NCBI GenBank assembly: GCA_903934155.1
Contig: CAIZMS010000413.1
Coordinates: forward strand, 1 to 8,782
Source of the DNA: an uncultured bacterium
Lineage (GTDB): Bacteria > Verrucomicrobiota > Kiritimatiellia > CAIKKV01 > CAITUY01
Direction of reading: 5' to 3'
Length of the DNA stretch: 8,782 bases
How positions within the stretch are numbered: position 1 is the stretch's first letter; every line of letters begins with the position of its first letter. Under the pieces are notes generated by a model that ran no database searches, had not been told where the DNA came from, and saw only the letters and a list, made by a program, of their open reading frames with translations. Shown in pieces: positions 1 through 6,689 of the stretch. The translations under genes were made by a program, and so were the position numbers.

Positions 1-288
1 GGCATGGATGCGGTGGACTTGCGGCGCAAACTGGGACACACGCTGGGTTTTTGCGGGAATAGCGATATTCAGATCTGGGAGAAAGGCGATCCGGCGGCCA
101 TTCGTCGTGAAGTGCTCCGCAAGCTGAATGCGGCGAAAGGCGGTGGGTATATTTTCCAGTCGGATCATTCGGTGGCCAGTAACGTGTCCGGGAAGACCTA
201 TGACATGATTGTCAAACTGGTGCGCCAGTATGGGACGTACCCCTTGAATCTCGGCGACTACGACGAAGTGATGGAGAATAAACCATGA
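1..288 (+). CDS. URO-D superfamily protein (uroporphyrinogen decarboxylase / corrinoid methyltransferase-like), C-terminal part
   Basis: The reading frame is open from the window edge to the TGA at 286-288, so this is the last 95 codons of a longer gene; the ATG at position 4 is probably internal. The visible tail has the usual C-terminal pattern of URO-D family proteins: a glycine-asparagine turn after a beta strand (CGNSDIQIW), a helix (REVLRKLNAAKGGG), then GYIFQSDHSVASNVSG and a last helix ending near YGTYPL. The superfamily holds true uroporphyrinogen decarboxylases and MtaA/CmuA-type methyltransferases. A divergent PVC paralogue next to sugar genes is more likely than the haem enzyme, but the catalytic N-terminal part is outside the window. 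The stop overlaps the next start (ATGA), so translation is likely coupled to the rhamnose transporter gene, which implies a role in the same pathway. The exact reaction is unknown. Confidence 0.8.
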   Translation, partial: GMDAVDLRRKLGHTLGFCGNSDIQIWEKGDPAAIRREVLRKLNAAKGGGYIFQSDHSVASNVSGKTYDMIVKLVRQYGTYPLNLGDYDEVMENKP

Positions 289-1349
289 TTGTTGCCAATC
301 CTCTTCTCGGAACCTTGTTGCATGCGGTGGGTGCAGCATCGGCCGCTGTCTGCTATACGCCCCAGAAACAAGTCAAGGGCTGGTCCTGGCAGACTTATTG
401 GATGACCCAGGCGGTGTTTTGCTGGCTGATTCTGCCGATCCTTGGGGCCTATCTGACGATTCCCCAGTTGATGCAAGTTCTGCAGGAAGCGCCGCGCGAC
501 GCTATGGTCAAATCCTTTCTGCTGGGGGCCGCCTACGGGATTGGCGGAACAGCCTTCGGGGTGGCCATTCGGTATATCGGGTTTTCCCTGACCTATGCCT
601 TGGCGGTGGGGCTTTCCAGTGTGCTGGGCACCCTGATTCCGCCGCTGGTACGGGGTGAGTTTCTGGCTATCTTTTCGAAGGTCGGCTCCGGATGGGTTCT
701 CGCGGGTATCGCGGTGGGTACGGTTGGCATTTTCCTGTGCGGGTTATCGGGCTGGCTCAAGGAGAAGGATGCGGCAGGGGGTAAGGTTCATGCGGGCTTT
801 TCAATCGGGAAAGGTTTGCCATTATGCCTGCTGGCAGGGGTGTTGTCGGCCGTATACGGGTTTGCACTGGAGGCGGGAGCTCCCATTGCCGCCGTTGCTG
901 AGGCGCATGGAGCGGGCTATTTCAACGGGAATGTCACCTATATTTTCGCGAACTCGGGGGCGTTTTTAACCACGCTGATCTATTGCCTTTACCTGAGTGC
1001 GAAGCACCGTACGCTCGGCGAACTGGTCGAGTTGCCTGCGGGCGGGGAGAAGGCATCGCTGCCGATGAATTTCGCGATGGCGATTCTCACGGGATGCCTC
1101 TGGTATGGACAGTTCTTTTTCTATAATCTCGCCCATGTGCGGATGGGAACCTTCAAGTTCACGAGCTGGGCCATTCACATGATCATGTTGGTGCTCATCA
1201 GTAACATGCTGGGATTGGCGTTGCGGGAATGGTGTGGGTGCAAGCTCCGAACCTGGGTCGCGGTCGCCGTATCCCTCTCCCTTCTCGTCGGGGCCGTGTT
1301 GATGTTGACGGCCGGGAATTATCTTGGAGAACTGGCGGCAGGAAAATAA
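285..1349 (+). CDS. rhaT: L-rhamnose/proton symporter, RhaT family
   Basis: A 354-residue integral membrane protein, close to the 344 residues of E. coli RhaT, which imports L-rhamnose with a proton across the inner membrane. It has about ten hydrophobic segments, roughly at residues 5-25, 40-60, 77-97, 103-122, 137-155, 178-198, 218-238, 262-282, 297-315 and 324-344. Family-like stretches are GAASAAVCYTPQKQVKGWSW (15-34), WLILP (47-51) and LWYGQFFFYNLAHVRMG (272-288), which parallel GAASAA, KKVKKWSWE, WIILP and LWYLQFFFYAWGHAR in E. coli RhaT. The start ATG overlaps the stop of the upstream URO-D family gene and has a GGAG about ten bases before it. The mutarotase gene follows after 12 bases, which supports a rhamnose or related 6-deoxysugar substrate. 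Fucose or a methylated deoxysugar cannot be excluded, because family members in PVC bacteria are little studied. Confidence 0.9.
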   Translation: MIVANPLLGTLLHAVGAASAAVCYTPQKQVKGWSWQTYWMTQAVFCWLILPILGAYLTIPQLMQVLQEAPRDAMVKSFLLGAAYGIGGTAFGVAIRYIGFSLTYALAVGLSSVLGTLIPPLVRGEFLAIFSKVGSGWVLAGIAVGTVGIFLCGLSGWLKEKDAAGGKVHAGFSIGKGLPLCLLAGVLSAVYGFALEAGAPIAAVAEAHGAGYFNGNVTYIFANSGAFLTTLIYCLYLSAKHRTLGELVELPAGGEKASLPMNFAMAILTGCLWYGQFFFYNLAHVRMGTFKFTSWAIHMIMLVLISNMLGLALREWCGCKLRTWVAVAVSLSLLVGAVLMLTAGNYLGELAAGK

Positions 1350-1361
1350 CGTGGAGGAACG

Positions 1362-1700
1362 ATGAAGCGGTATGGATCGGTGATTGGGGTCAAGGGTGAG
1401 AAGCTTGCGGAATACAAAGCCCTGCACGCGGCCGTGTGGCCTGATGTGCTGAGGATGATCACGGAGTGTCATATCCGGAACTATTCCATTTATCTCCGGA
1501 AAATGCCCGATGGGAAGCATTACCTGTTCAGCTATTTCGAGTATGCGGGAACGGATTTTGCCGCCGACGCTGCCCGGATGGCGGCCGATCCGATTACTCA
1601 GAAATGGTGGTCAGTCTGCATGCCCTGCCAGGATCCCCTGCCGGATCGGGGCCCGGACGAGTGGTGGGCTGGCATGGAAGAAGTGTTTCACCAGGATTGA
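1362..1700 (+). CDS. rhaM: L-rhamnose mutarotase, RhaM (YiiL/DUF718) family
   Basis: A small cytosolic protein of 112 residues (E. coli RhaM has 104) that would interconvert the alpha and beta anomers of L-rhamnose so that the isomerase or dehydrogenase receives the right form. Family landmarks are visible: Tyr18 and His22 in the first helix (EYKALHAAVWPDV), which match the Tyr and His recalled as catalytic in E. coli RhaM; the strand NYSIYLRK (40-47); and the WW pair at 82-83 in TQKWWSVCMP, matching QRWWKYM. A strong GGAGG lies just upstream of the ATG. The gene is third in the visible + strand series, after the symporter. Members of this COG also act on L-fucose, so the family is secure but the exact sugar is inferred from the RhaT neighbour. 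It stops 15 bases from the convergent dehydrogenase gene, with no strong terminator between. Confidence 0.9.
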   Translation: MKRYGSVIGVKGEKLAEYKALHAAVWPDVLRMITECHIRNYSIYLRKMPDGKHYLFSYFEYAGTDFAADAARMAADPITQKWWSVCMPCQDPLPDRGPDEWWAGMEEVFHQD

Positions 1701-1715
1701 TTCTGGCGCCACCTG

Positions 1716-2858
1716 CTAGGCCCGGGATCGCAGGATCGCGGCGACCACGGATGGGGTCAGGTTATTGTGTTCCCCGAGAACGGTTCCGCGTTCCGCAAAC
1801 CGGCTTCGCACCTTCCGGGCAGCCTCATCGGCATCGATCTGATAGGCGCCAAAGCGGGTGGGCATGCCCAGCGCGTTGAAAAAACGCTCGGTTTTCGCGA
1901 TGGCTTCACGCGCGGTACGAACGTCCCAGACTCGTTTCCCGTACTGCTTGAGCTTGGCCTCCTTGCGCTTCAGCTCATGAGTCCAGACGCCCGGCATGAC
2001 GATTGCCAGCGTTTCCGCGTGGTCCAGTCCGTAGAAGGCCGTCAGCTCGTGTCCGATCATATGGGTGGACCAATCCTGAGGAACGCCGCACCCGATCAGG
2101 GTGTTCAGGGCGAGCGTGGCGCTCCACATGAACGAGGCGCGCAGATCGTAATCCTCGGGGTTGCGGAGGGTGCCCGGTCCGACCTCGACGAGCGTCTGCA
2201 GGATGCTCTCTGCAAGCCGGTCCTGCAACGGCGCGGCGGCTGGATAGGTCATGTATTGTTCCATGACATGGACGGTGGTGTCCACGATGCCGTTGCGGAC
2301 CTGCTTGCGGGGGAGCGAAACAGTCGTTTGGGGATCGAGTATGGAGAAGACGGGGAACGCGCAATCCGCTGTGAAGTGCAGTTTTTCCGCCGTGGCGGCC
2401 CGGGAGATGACCGAACTGCCGTTGGACTCCGAACCGGTCGCCGGCAAAGTCAGCACCGTTCCCACCGGCAATGCCGTTGTGAGCTCGGCTCCGTGGGTGC
2501 GGAGAATAGACCAGGGATCCTTCCCTTTGTAGCAGGCGGCTGCCGCGATGAACTTGGCTGCGTCCAGGACCGACCCGCCCCCGACGGCGAGGATGAATTG
2601 GACCTTGTTCCGGCGTACGTCGGCTACCGCCTTCATGCAGGTTTCGTACAGGGGGTTGGCCTCGATCCCGCTGAATTCGACCACGCGGTGTGACTTCAAG
2701 GCGCGTTTGACCTGGGCATAGACCCCGTTGCGCTTGATGGAGCCCCCTCCATAAAGCATAAGCACGGGTTGCTTCTCGGGCACCTGGGATTTCAATTCGC
2801 GGATGGTGTCTTTTCCGAAAATAATTCTTGTCGGATTGTTGTAAACGAAGTTATTCAC
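1716..2858 (-). CDS. Iron-containing alcohol dehydrogenase, YqhD/BDH-like (probable NADPH-dependent aldehyde reductase)
   Basis: A 380-residue cytosolic group III alcohol dehydrogenase that aligns almost end to end with E. coli YqhD (387 residues), from MNNF..PTRIIFGKDTI at the N-terminus. Residues 1 to about 180 form the nucleotide domain, with GGGS at 37-40 and GGGSVLDAAKF at 93-103, as in NADPH-using YqhD. The all-helical domain carries the metal ligands at the expected spacing: Asp193 and His197 (IVDTTVHVMEQ), His266 (THMIGHELTA) and His280 (GLDHAETLAI). The start codon is GTG, supported by an AGGAG eight bases upstream and by conservation of the N-terminus. It is the last gene of the - strand series and converges on the rhamnose mutarotase gene. 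Inference: it may reduce lactaldehyde from rhamnose or fucose cleavage to 1,2-propanediol. YqhD enzymes are promiscuous and may instead detoxify aldehydes. Confidence 0.92.
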   Translation of the reverse strand: MNNFVYNNPTRIIFGKDTIRELKSQVPEKQPVLMLYGGGSIKRNGVYAQVKRALKSHRVVEFSGIEANPLYETCMKAVADVRRNKVQFILAVGGGSVLDAAKFIAAAACYKGKDPWSILRTHGAELTTALPVGTVLTLPATGSESNGSSVISRAATAEKLHFTADCAFPVFSILDPQTTVSLPRKQVRNGIVDTTVHVMEQYMTYPAAAPLQDRLAESILQTLVEVGPGTLRNPEDYDLRASFMWSATLALNTLIGCGVPQDWSTHMIGHELTAFYGLDHAETLAIVMPGVWTHELKRKEAKLKQYGKRVWDVRTAREAIAKTERFFNALGMPTRFGAYQIDADEAARKVRSRFAERGTVLGEHNNLTPSVVAAILRSRA

Positions 2859-2866
2859 GATTTATT

Positions 2867-2871
2867 CTCCT
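2867..2871 (-). promoter_or_regulatory. Ribosome binding site supporting the GTG start of the alcohol dehydrogenase
   Basis: On the - strand an AGGAG sits eight bases before the GTG at 2858-2856. Together with the conserved N-terminus (MNNF..PTRI..FG), this fixes GTG as the start rather than a later ATG. It lies in the 27-base gap after the FIST-like gene. Confidence 0.7.
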
Positions 2872-2885
2872 GTAACGATGGATGG

Positions 2886-3869
2886 CTAACGAACACTGAT
2901 AACTGCTGCTGCGACCGAGAACCCGACCCCCTTGGGGGCTTCACCTGCGGCCGCTGTCCCGATCTCGCCACCCCCATAGAAGCCGAAGAACGGAACTTTA
3001 TCCATCAGTTTCTGGATCGCCTGATGTTCAGCGGCCAGGATGCCCTGCTTGATTAGTTCGCCGCGGCGCCCGCCGCAATCAAACACCAGTCCTATCACGG
3101 GCGTTCCCCCGGCGGTCTCGAGCGCTTTTGTCAGGGCGGTCCGGGTCACTCCCACGAGATCCTGCTTGCCGCCCGCAAGGCCGGTGCCGACCTTGAAGTC
3201 GCCAGCCAGGAGGATCGCCACGTTATGCCCGCGGACGACCTCGCCTCGGACGATTTCGCGGGATTCGGGACCACCCGCCGCCGCTCCGACCACAATCGCC
3301 GACGTGCCCGCTGCCTCGCACAAGCCATCCACGAACCCCTGGTTGTCACCGACATGCTGGTTGCCGAAAGTAATGATCATCCGGCTTTGGGGGGCTGTCG
3401 ACAGCGATGCCTTCAAGGCGGCACCTAGGGCTCGTCCATTGTCGAGGAAGGCCTGCTTGCGGTTGCCCTTGACGTTGCCGACCTCTGCGGATACCACCCT
3501 GATGGTGGCTTCACCTCCCAAGGCCATGACCGCGATCCCATTCTTGATGCCGTGGCCCTGGTCCGCGAAGTTGCTCGCCGGGGTTAACGGGGAATAGCCT
3601 TCGCAACCGGTGATGATGGTTTTATCAAAGTGGCTGGCCACGCCCGCGACCAGGTTGGTGTCGAGTTGCCGACGGGCGGCGAACACCACGACCACCTTGG
3701 CGGGGGTGGCGCCCAGCGCGGTCTTCGCGGCCAGGGCGGCGGCGGCGCCGGCCTTCCGGGTGTCCGGCTCGGACGATTGGCCGACGCCGACGGCGAGGGG
3801 CGGTTCCGCATGGCAGGCTGCGGCGAGGGTCAGGGAAGCGATTGCGATCATAGGGTTCATTCGACTCAT
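2886..3869 (-). CDS. Exported FIST domain (FIST N plus FIST C) protein
   Basis: A 327-residue protein with an N-terminal signal peptide: a short polar start, a hydrophobic run at about 7-18, and a cleavage site probably near CHA|EPP (residue 21). Cys19 gives a weak lipobox-like AAAC, so a lipoprotein is possible but less likely. The mature part resembles the FIST N and FIST C sensory domains: an N-terminal alpha/beta region with TPAKVVVVFAARR (55-67) and ITGCEGYSPL (86-95), and a C-terminal region with GLVFDCGGRRGEL (260-272) and FFGFYGGGEIGTAAAGE (294-310), the last matching the GFYT.GEIG type motif of the family. FIST domains are thought to bind small ligands such as amino acids and are usually intracellular, so export is unusual. 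The start has a strong AGGAGGAG just upstream. It lies between the HzsA-related gene and the dehydrogenase gene, probably in the same transcript. The function is unknown. Confidence 0.75.
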   Translation of the reverse strand: MSRMNPMIAIASLTLAAACHAEPPLAVGVGQSSEPDTRKAGAAAALAAKTALGATPAKVVVVFAARRQLDTNLVAGVASHFDKTIITGCEGYSPLTPASNFADQGHGIKNGIAVMALGGEATIRVVSAEVGNVKGNRKQAFLDNGRALGAALKASLSTAPQSRMIITFGNQHVGDNQGFVDGLCEAAGTSAIVVGAAAGGPESREIVRGEVVRGHNVAILLAGDFKVGTGLAGGKQDLVGVTRTALTKALETAGGTPVIGLVFDCGGRRGELIKQGILAAEHQAIQKLMDKVPFFGFYGGGEIGTAAAGEAPKGVGFSVAAAVISVR

Positions 3870-3904
3870 TTTTCTCCTCCTTCGTTTAGCGTTTATCGTG
3901 ACGA

Positions 3905-4186
3905 CTAGAAGACCCGTCCGAAATCCCGTTCCTGGGGCACCATGACGGCGCCCGGCATGTCCATGCGCGGTTTGGCTTGAAGGCTTGCTCGTCCTTCGCG
4001 CAGGGCGCGTAACAGGTTCTGGTAGGCCGGGGCGTTGGTGCTGGAGAGGATCATGGGCGTTAGCTTGGCGACGCGCCCCGTATGGCCCATGCCGCCGGCG
4101 GCGTCAGCCAGGTGGTAGTTCAGCAGGCGGCTGGTGTCGGGGTTGCTGAGGTTGATCCAGGTTTCGATGGTTGACTCGCATTGGTA
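3905..4186 (-). pseudogene. Detached C-terminal part of the HzsA-related gene, downstream of an in-frame TGA
   Basis: This stretch continues the reading frame of the upstream 817-codon gene directly after its TGA (4187-4189), with no frameshift, for 93 codons to a TAG at 3905-3907. It starts YQCESTIETWINLSNPDTSR, then has LADAAGGMG and ends with RMDMPGAVMVPQERDF. I recall the pattern 'W.NL..P..S.LL...LA..AGG.G' followed by 'DMPG' near the end as the normal C-terminus of HzsA-related proteins, so this is the authentic end of the same gene. An ATG at 4090 could start a 61-codon piece, but I see no good ribosome binding site there and that piece would lack the conserved start of the region. If the TGA is a base error or is read through, the full protein is about 911 residues. 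Otherwise this segment is untranslated relic. Confidence 0.7.
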
Positions 4187-6640
4187 TCAGGGCGGGGTTC
4201 CCATGCTCATGACAGCAGATCCCCAGGTATTCGTATCGTGGCACGAGGCGCAATGCGTTTCGAAGGCGCGCCCGAGGGTGGCGCACCAGGGTTCCGGGCG
4301 TGGGGTGACGCGTCGATTGTCCTCGCAGCGGGTCCAGGGGTCACGCCCTCCGACGGTGTGGGGCCGACTCATGTCCCACGTGCCGTAATAGGGTACGTTC
4401 GCATCGATCCAGGCATAGACGCGGCGCCGGCTCTCGTCGTCGAGGTCGGCTCCGTGGTGCTTCGCCTCGATCATGGCCGTCAGGGGGCTGACCCAGGAGC
4501 CCGTCTGGAGGGCCGGGAACACGCCGGTGGGGCCTGGATTGATGTAGTAAAAGGCCACCTTCCTGCGGCGGAGCAGGTTGTCGTAGGACATGTTAAAGAA
4601 CCGGGATTTGTCGCCCGAGAGGTCCAGATCCGCCTTTGGGGCCCGTCCGGAATGGCAATGGACGCAATACCGGTCCCAGACGGGCTGGACCTGTTTCACG
4701 TAATCCACGGGCCCCGCGCCCCAGGGGGGCGGCTGGATGGCATCGGGCGGACGTTGCAGGCGCTGTGCCTTGCGCGTGGAGGGCGGGGGAGTCCGCATGC
4801 GGTCCTCGTGGCAGCCGGCGCAGGCGACCTGTTCGCCTGTGGTGATCTGGGTGACCGAACCCATGCGCTGGATTTCCTTGCCGTTCGCATCCAGAGCGAT
4901 GAAGTACAGTTCGCGGTTTGACGGCGCGCGGAAATAAGCAGCCCCATCCTCATCCACGGGGACTTCGCCGAGGTTCTCTTTGACGTAGTAGCTGCCGAGC
5001 CCGACCACGGGGTAATGGTCGTGATAGCGGGGGCCCTCAGTGTTCCACTTCTTGGCAATGGGCGCCATGATGCGGAGCCGCTTGACCTGACCGCGCCTGA
5101 CCCCCTGCTGGGCGAGGCCGTTATAGACGTTCTGGACGAAGAAGGAGCCTTCGCCGGCCGTTGTCGGGACATGACCCGGAATCGCCCTGGGGACAGGCTT
5201 GTCATCGAGGGGGGCAGCGGAGAAGCAGGATGCGGCCGGCGACGGGAAAAGTTCGAAACGCGTTCCGTCGTAATGAGCCAGACACAGGACGAAGTTGGTG
5301 GCCGTCCCCGCGATGTTCCGGCGGCCAAAGGACGCCAGGAAGACGCCATCCCGGAGAGGGCAGGGGGCTGTCACTGAAGCCGGATAGAACACATCGCCCG
5401 GCCCCCAGTTCCGGTCCTGCCAGTCTTTCCCGCGGGTGATGACGTAGGGGGTTTCGAAGGTCACCTTGCGCATGCCTTGCGCGGCCTCGATCCCGTAGGA
5501 GCGGTCTACGAGGGCGATATCCGCGACCGGCGGGAAATGGTGGGCCGCCATGGTGATCAGGACCTGGCTGGTGCCGGGGACGGGCCTGCCGCCATACCGT
5601 GAATTCGGGACAGTGAAGGTGTTGCCGAAATATAGCCGAAGCTGTCGCCCATCGGGGTTCAGGGTCCATAGCCCTTGCCATTGGAAGATGTTCTTGTCCT
5701 GGTATTCCCAGCGGGTGCAGAGGATCGAGCCGTCGGGCAGGATGGCCGGGGCCATGGTGCACAGCGTGGTGAAGTCGATGCGCCGGATGTCCGAGCCGTT
5801 GCCCTGCATGATGTAGAGCGCGGAAGCCAGGAAGTCCTGGCAGAGCGAATAGGATTCGACACGGGAAGAACAGAAGACGATGCGCCCGTCTGGGTAATAG
5901 ACGGGATTGAAGTCGTGCCAGTTCCCGGAGGTCAACTGCCGCAGGCCCGTGCCATCGATCCCGATTTCCCAGACATGGAAGGGATGATCGTTGTTTTCTT
6001 TGTAGCTCATCAGCAGGCGACGGTTGTCATACGAGGGGCTGATATCCCAGATGAATCCTTCCTGGGTTTCGAAGATGACCTTGGGTGGCACATCCGGCGT
6101 GGCGGGATCGTAAACCAAAATGGCTGAGCCTCTGCCGGTTCGGTGGGCAAACATGGTGGCATTGGTGTGTTTGAGCCCGTATCCATTTCGCCGGACGAAG
6201 GCGATTTTCGGAAGGGTGGCGAGCTGCTCCCGCTTCAAGAGATGATACGTTTTGTCGAAGAGTGGCAGCAATTCTGTGTCGGCGGAGCAGGCTTTCAGAC
6301 GGTCCAACATGGGGGTAGCTTCTTTAAGCTTTGCCGCGAGGCATTCAATCGCCCGGCGAACGGGGCCAGCATTCTGGTTTGTAGACCATGCCTCAAGGGA
6401 GAGTCCCGTCAGGTTCCGGAAGGTGGCGCATTCGTCCGGATGCAGGGCGGCAGCAGAGTCGACTGCCGTTTTCAGGTTGAGGCTATCGGAGGCGGAAGTC
6501 TGGATGTCCGTCATGGCCTGAGTCCAGGTCGATGGGCCGCTGGTGTTTTCTCCGGCAGCGATCCCGGCTGAGACCAGACTCAAGGTGAAGAGCACAATTT
6601 TCGAAAAGTTCGCGCCTTTATCGTTTTGGTGCGTGTTCAT
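4187..6640 (-). CDS. HzsA-related (hydrazine synthase alpha-like) exported multihaem protein, ended early by an in-frame TGA
   Basis: As read, 817 residues. The N-terminus (KIVLFTLSLVSAGIAAG, about 14-30) is a signal peptide, so the protein acts in the periplasm or outside the cell. Residues 40-140 are a helical region. About 145-460 forms a TolB/PD40-like beta-propeller with repeated blades such as GFIWDISPSYDNRRLLMSYK (195-214), NPVYYPDGRIVFCSSR (245-260) and MAPAILPDGSILCTRWEY (296-313). The C-terminal part has three c-type haem motifs: CAGCH (607-611), CVHCH (659-663) and CASCH (797-801). This is the architecture of hydrazine synthase alpha subunit and its many PVC relatives of unknown function. 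No beta/gamma subunit or anammox gene is nearby, so hydrazine synthesis is not implied. The start ATG has GGGAGGG upstream. The TGA lies 17 codons after the third haem motif, and the same frame continues to 3905 with family-like sequence. A truncated product would keep all haem motifs but lose about 93 residues. Confidence 0.8.
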   Translation of the reverse strand: MNTHQNDKGANFSKIVLFTLSLVSAGIAAGENTSGPSTWTQAMTDIQTSASDSLNLKTAVDSAAALHPDECATFRNLTGLSLEAWSTNQNAGPVRRAIECLAAKLKEATPMLDRLKACSADTELLPLFDKTYHLLKREQLATLPKIAFVRRNGYGLKHTNATMFAHRTGRGSAILVYDPATPDVPPKVIFETQEGFIWDISPSYDNRRLLMSYKENNDHPFHVWEIGIDGTGLRQLTSGNWHDFNPVYYPDGRIVFCSSRVESYSLCQDFLASALYIMQGNGSDIRRIDFTTLCTMAPAILPDGSILCTRWEYQDKNIFQWQGLWTLNPDGRQLRLYFGNTFTVPNSRYGGRPVPGTSQVLITMAAHHFPPVADIALVDRSYGIEAAQGMRKVTFETPYVITRGKDWQDRNWGPGDVFYPASVTAPCPLRDGVFLASFGRRNIAGTATNFVLCLAHYDGTRFELFPSPAASCFSAAPLDDKPVPRAIPGHVPTTAGEGSFFVQNVYNGLAQQGVRRGQVKRLRIMAPIAKKWNTEGPRYHDHYPVVGLGSYYVKENLGEVPVDEDGAAYFRAPSNRELYFIALDANGKEIQRMGSVTQITTGEQVACAGCHEDRMRTPPPSTRKAQRLQRPPDAIQPPPWGAGPVDYVKQVQPVWDRYCVHCHSGRAPKADLDLSGDKSRFFNMSYDNLLRRRKVAFYYINPGPTGVFPALQTGSWVSPLTAMIEAKHHGADLDDESRRRVYAWIDANVPYYGTWDMSRPHTVGGRDPWTRCEDNRRVTPRPEPWCATLGRAFETHCASCHDTNTWGSAVMSMGTPP

Positions 6641-6689
6641 AGTTCCCTCCCTCGTTGCCCCGTATTGTCTCGCGTCCCCTCATCCGGTG

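Noticed and set aside
1691..1706. Small hairpin CCAGGA-ttga-TTCTGG at the convergent gene ends, possible bidirectional terminator
   Set aside because: The stem is only six pairs including a G-T wobble, it overlaps the rhaM stop, and no T-tract follows on either strand.
1767..2693. Long open frame (308 codons) on the + strand opposite the alcohol dehydrogenase
   Set aside because: It is antisense to a gene with near full-length YqhD similarity, has no recognisable domain, and long antisense frames are expected at this GC content.
3795..3869. Lipoprotein lipobox (AAAC) in the FIST-like protein
   Set aside because: The -3 position is Ala rather than Leu/Val/Ile, and a normal signal peptidase I site follows directly after it, so lipidation is possible but not supported.
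4127..4186. SECIS hairpin after the in-frame TGA
   Set aside because: The 60 bases downstream are C/A-rich with few G residues; I could find only 3-bp stems such as CGA..UCG and CCA..UGG, so I do not annotate one.
4181..4921. Open frame (246 codons) on the + strand opposite the haem-motif region of the HzsA-related gene
   Set aside because: It is antisense to the well-supported CXXCH region, low-complexity in composition and without a family match.
4187..6640. True hydrazine synthase or anammox metabolism
   Set aside because: Only the alpha-like architecture is present; there is no beta/gamma subunit or hydrazine dehydrogenase, and HzsA-related proteins are widespread in non-anammox PVC bacteria.
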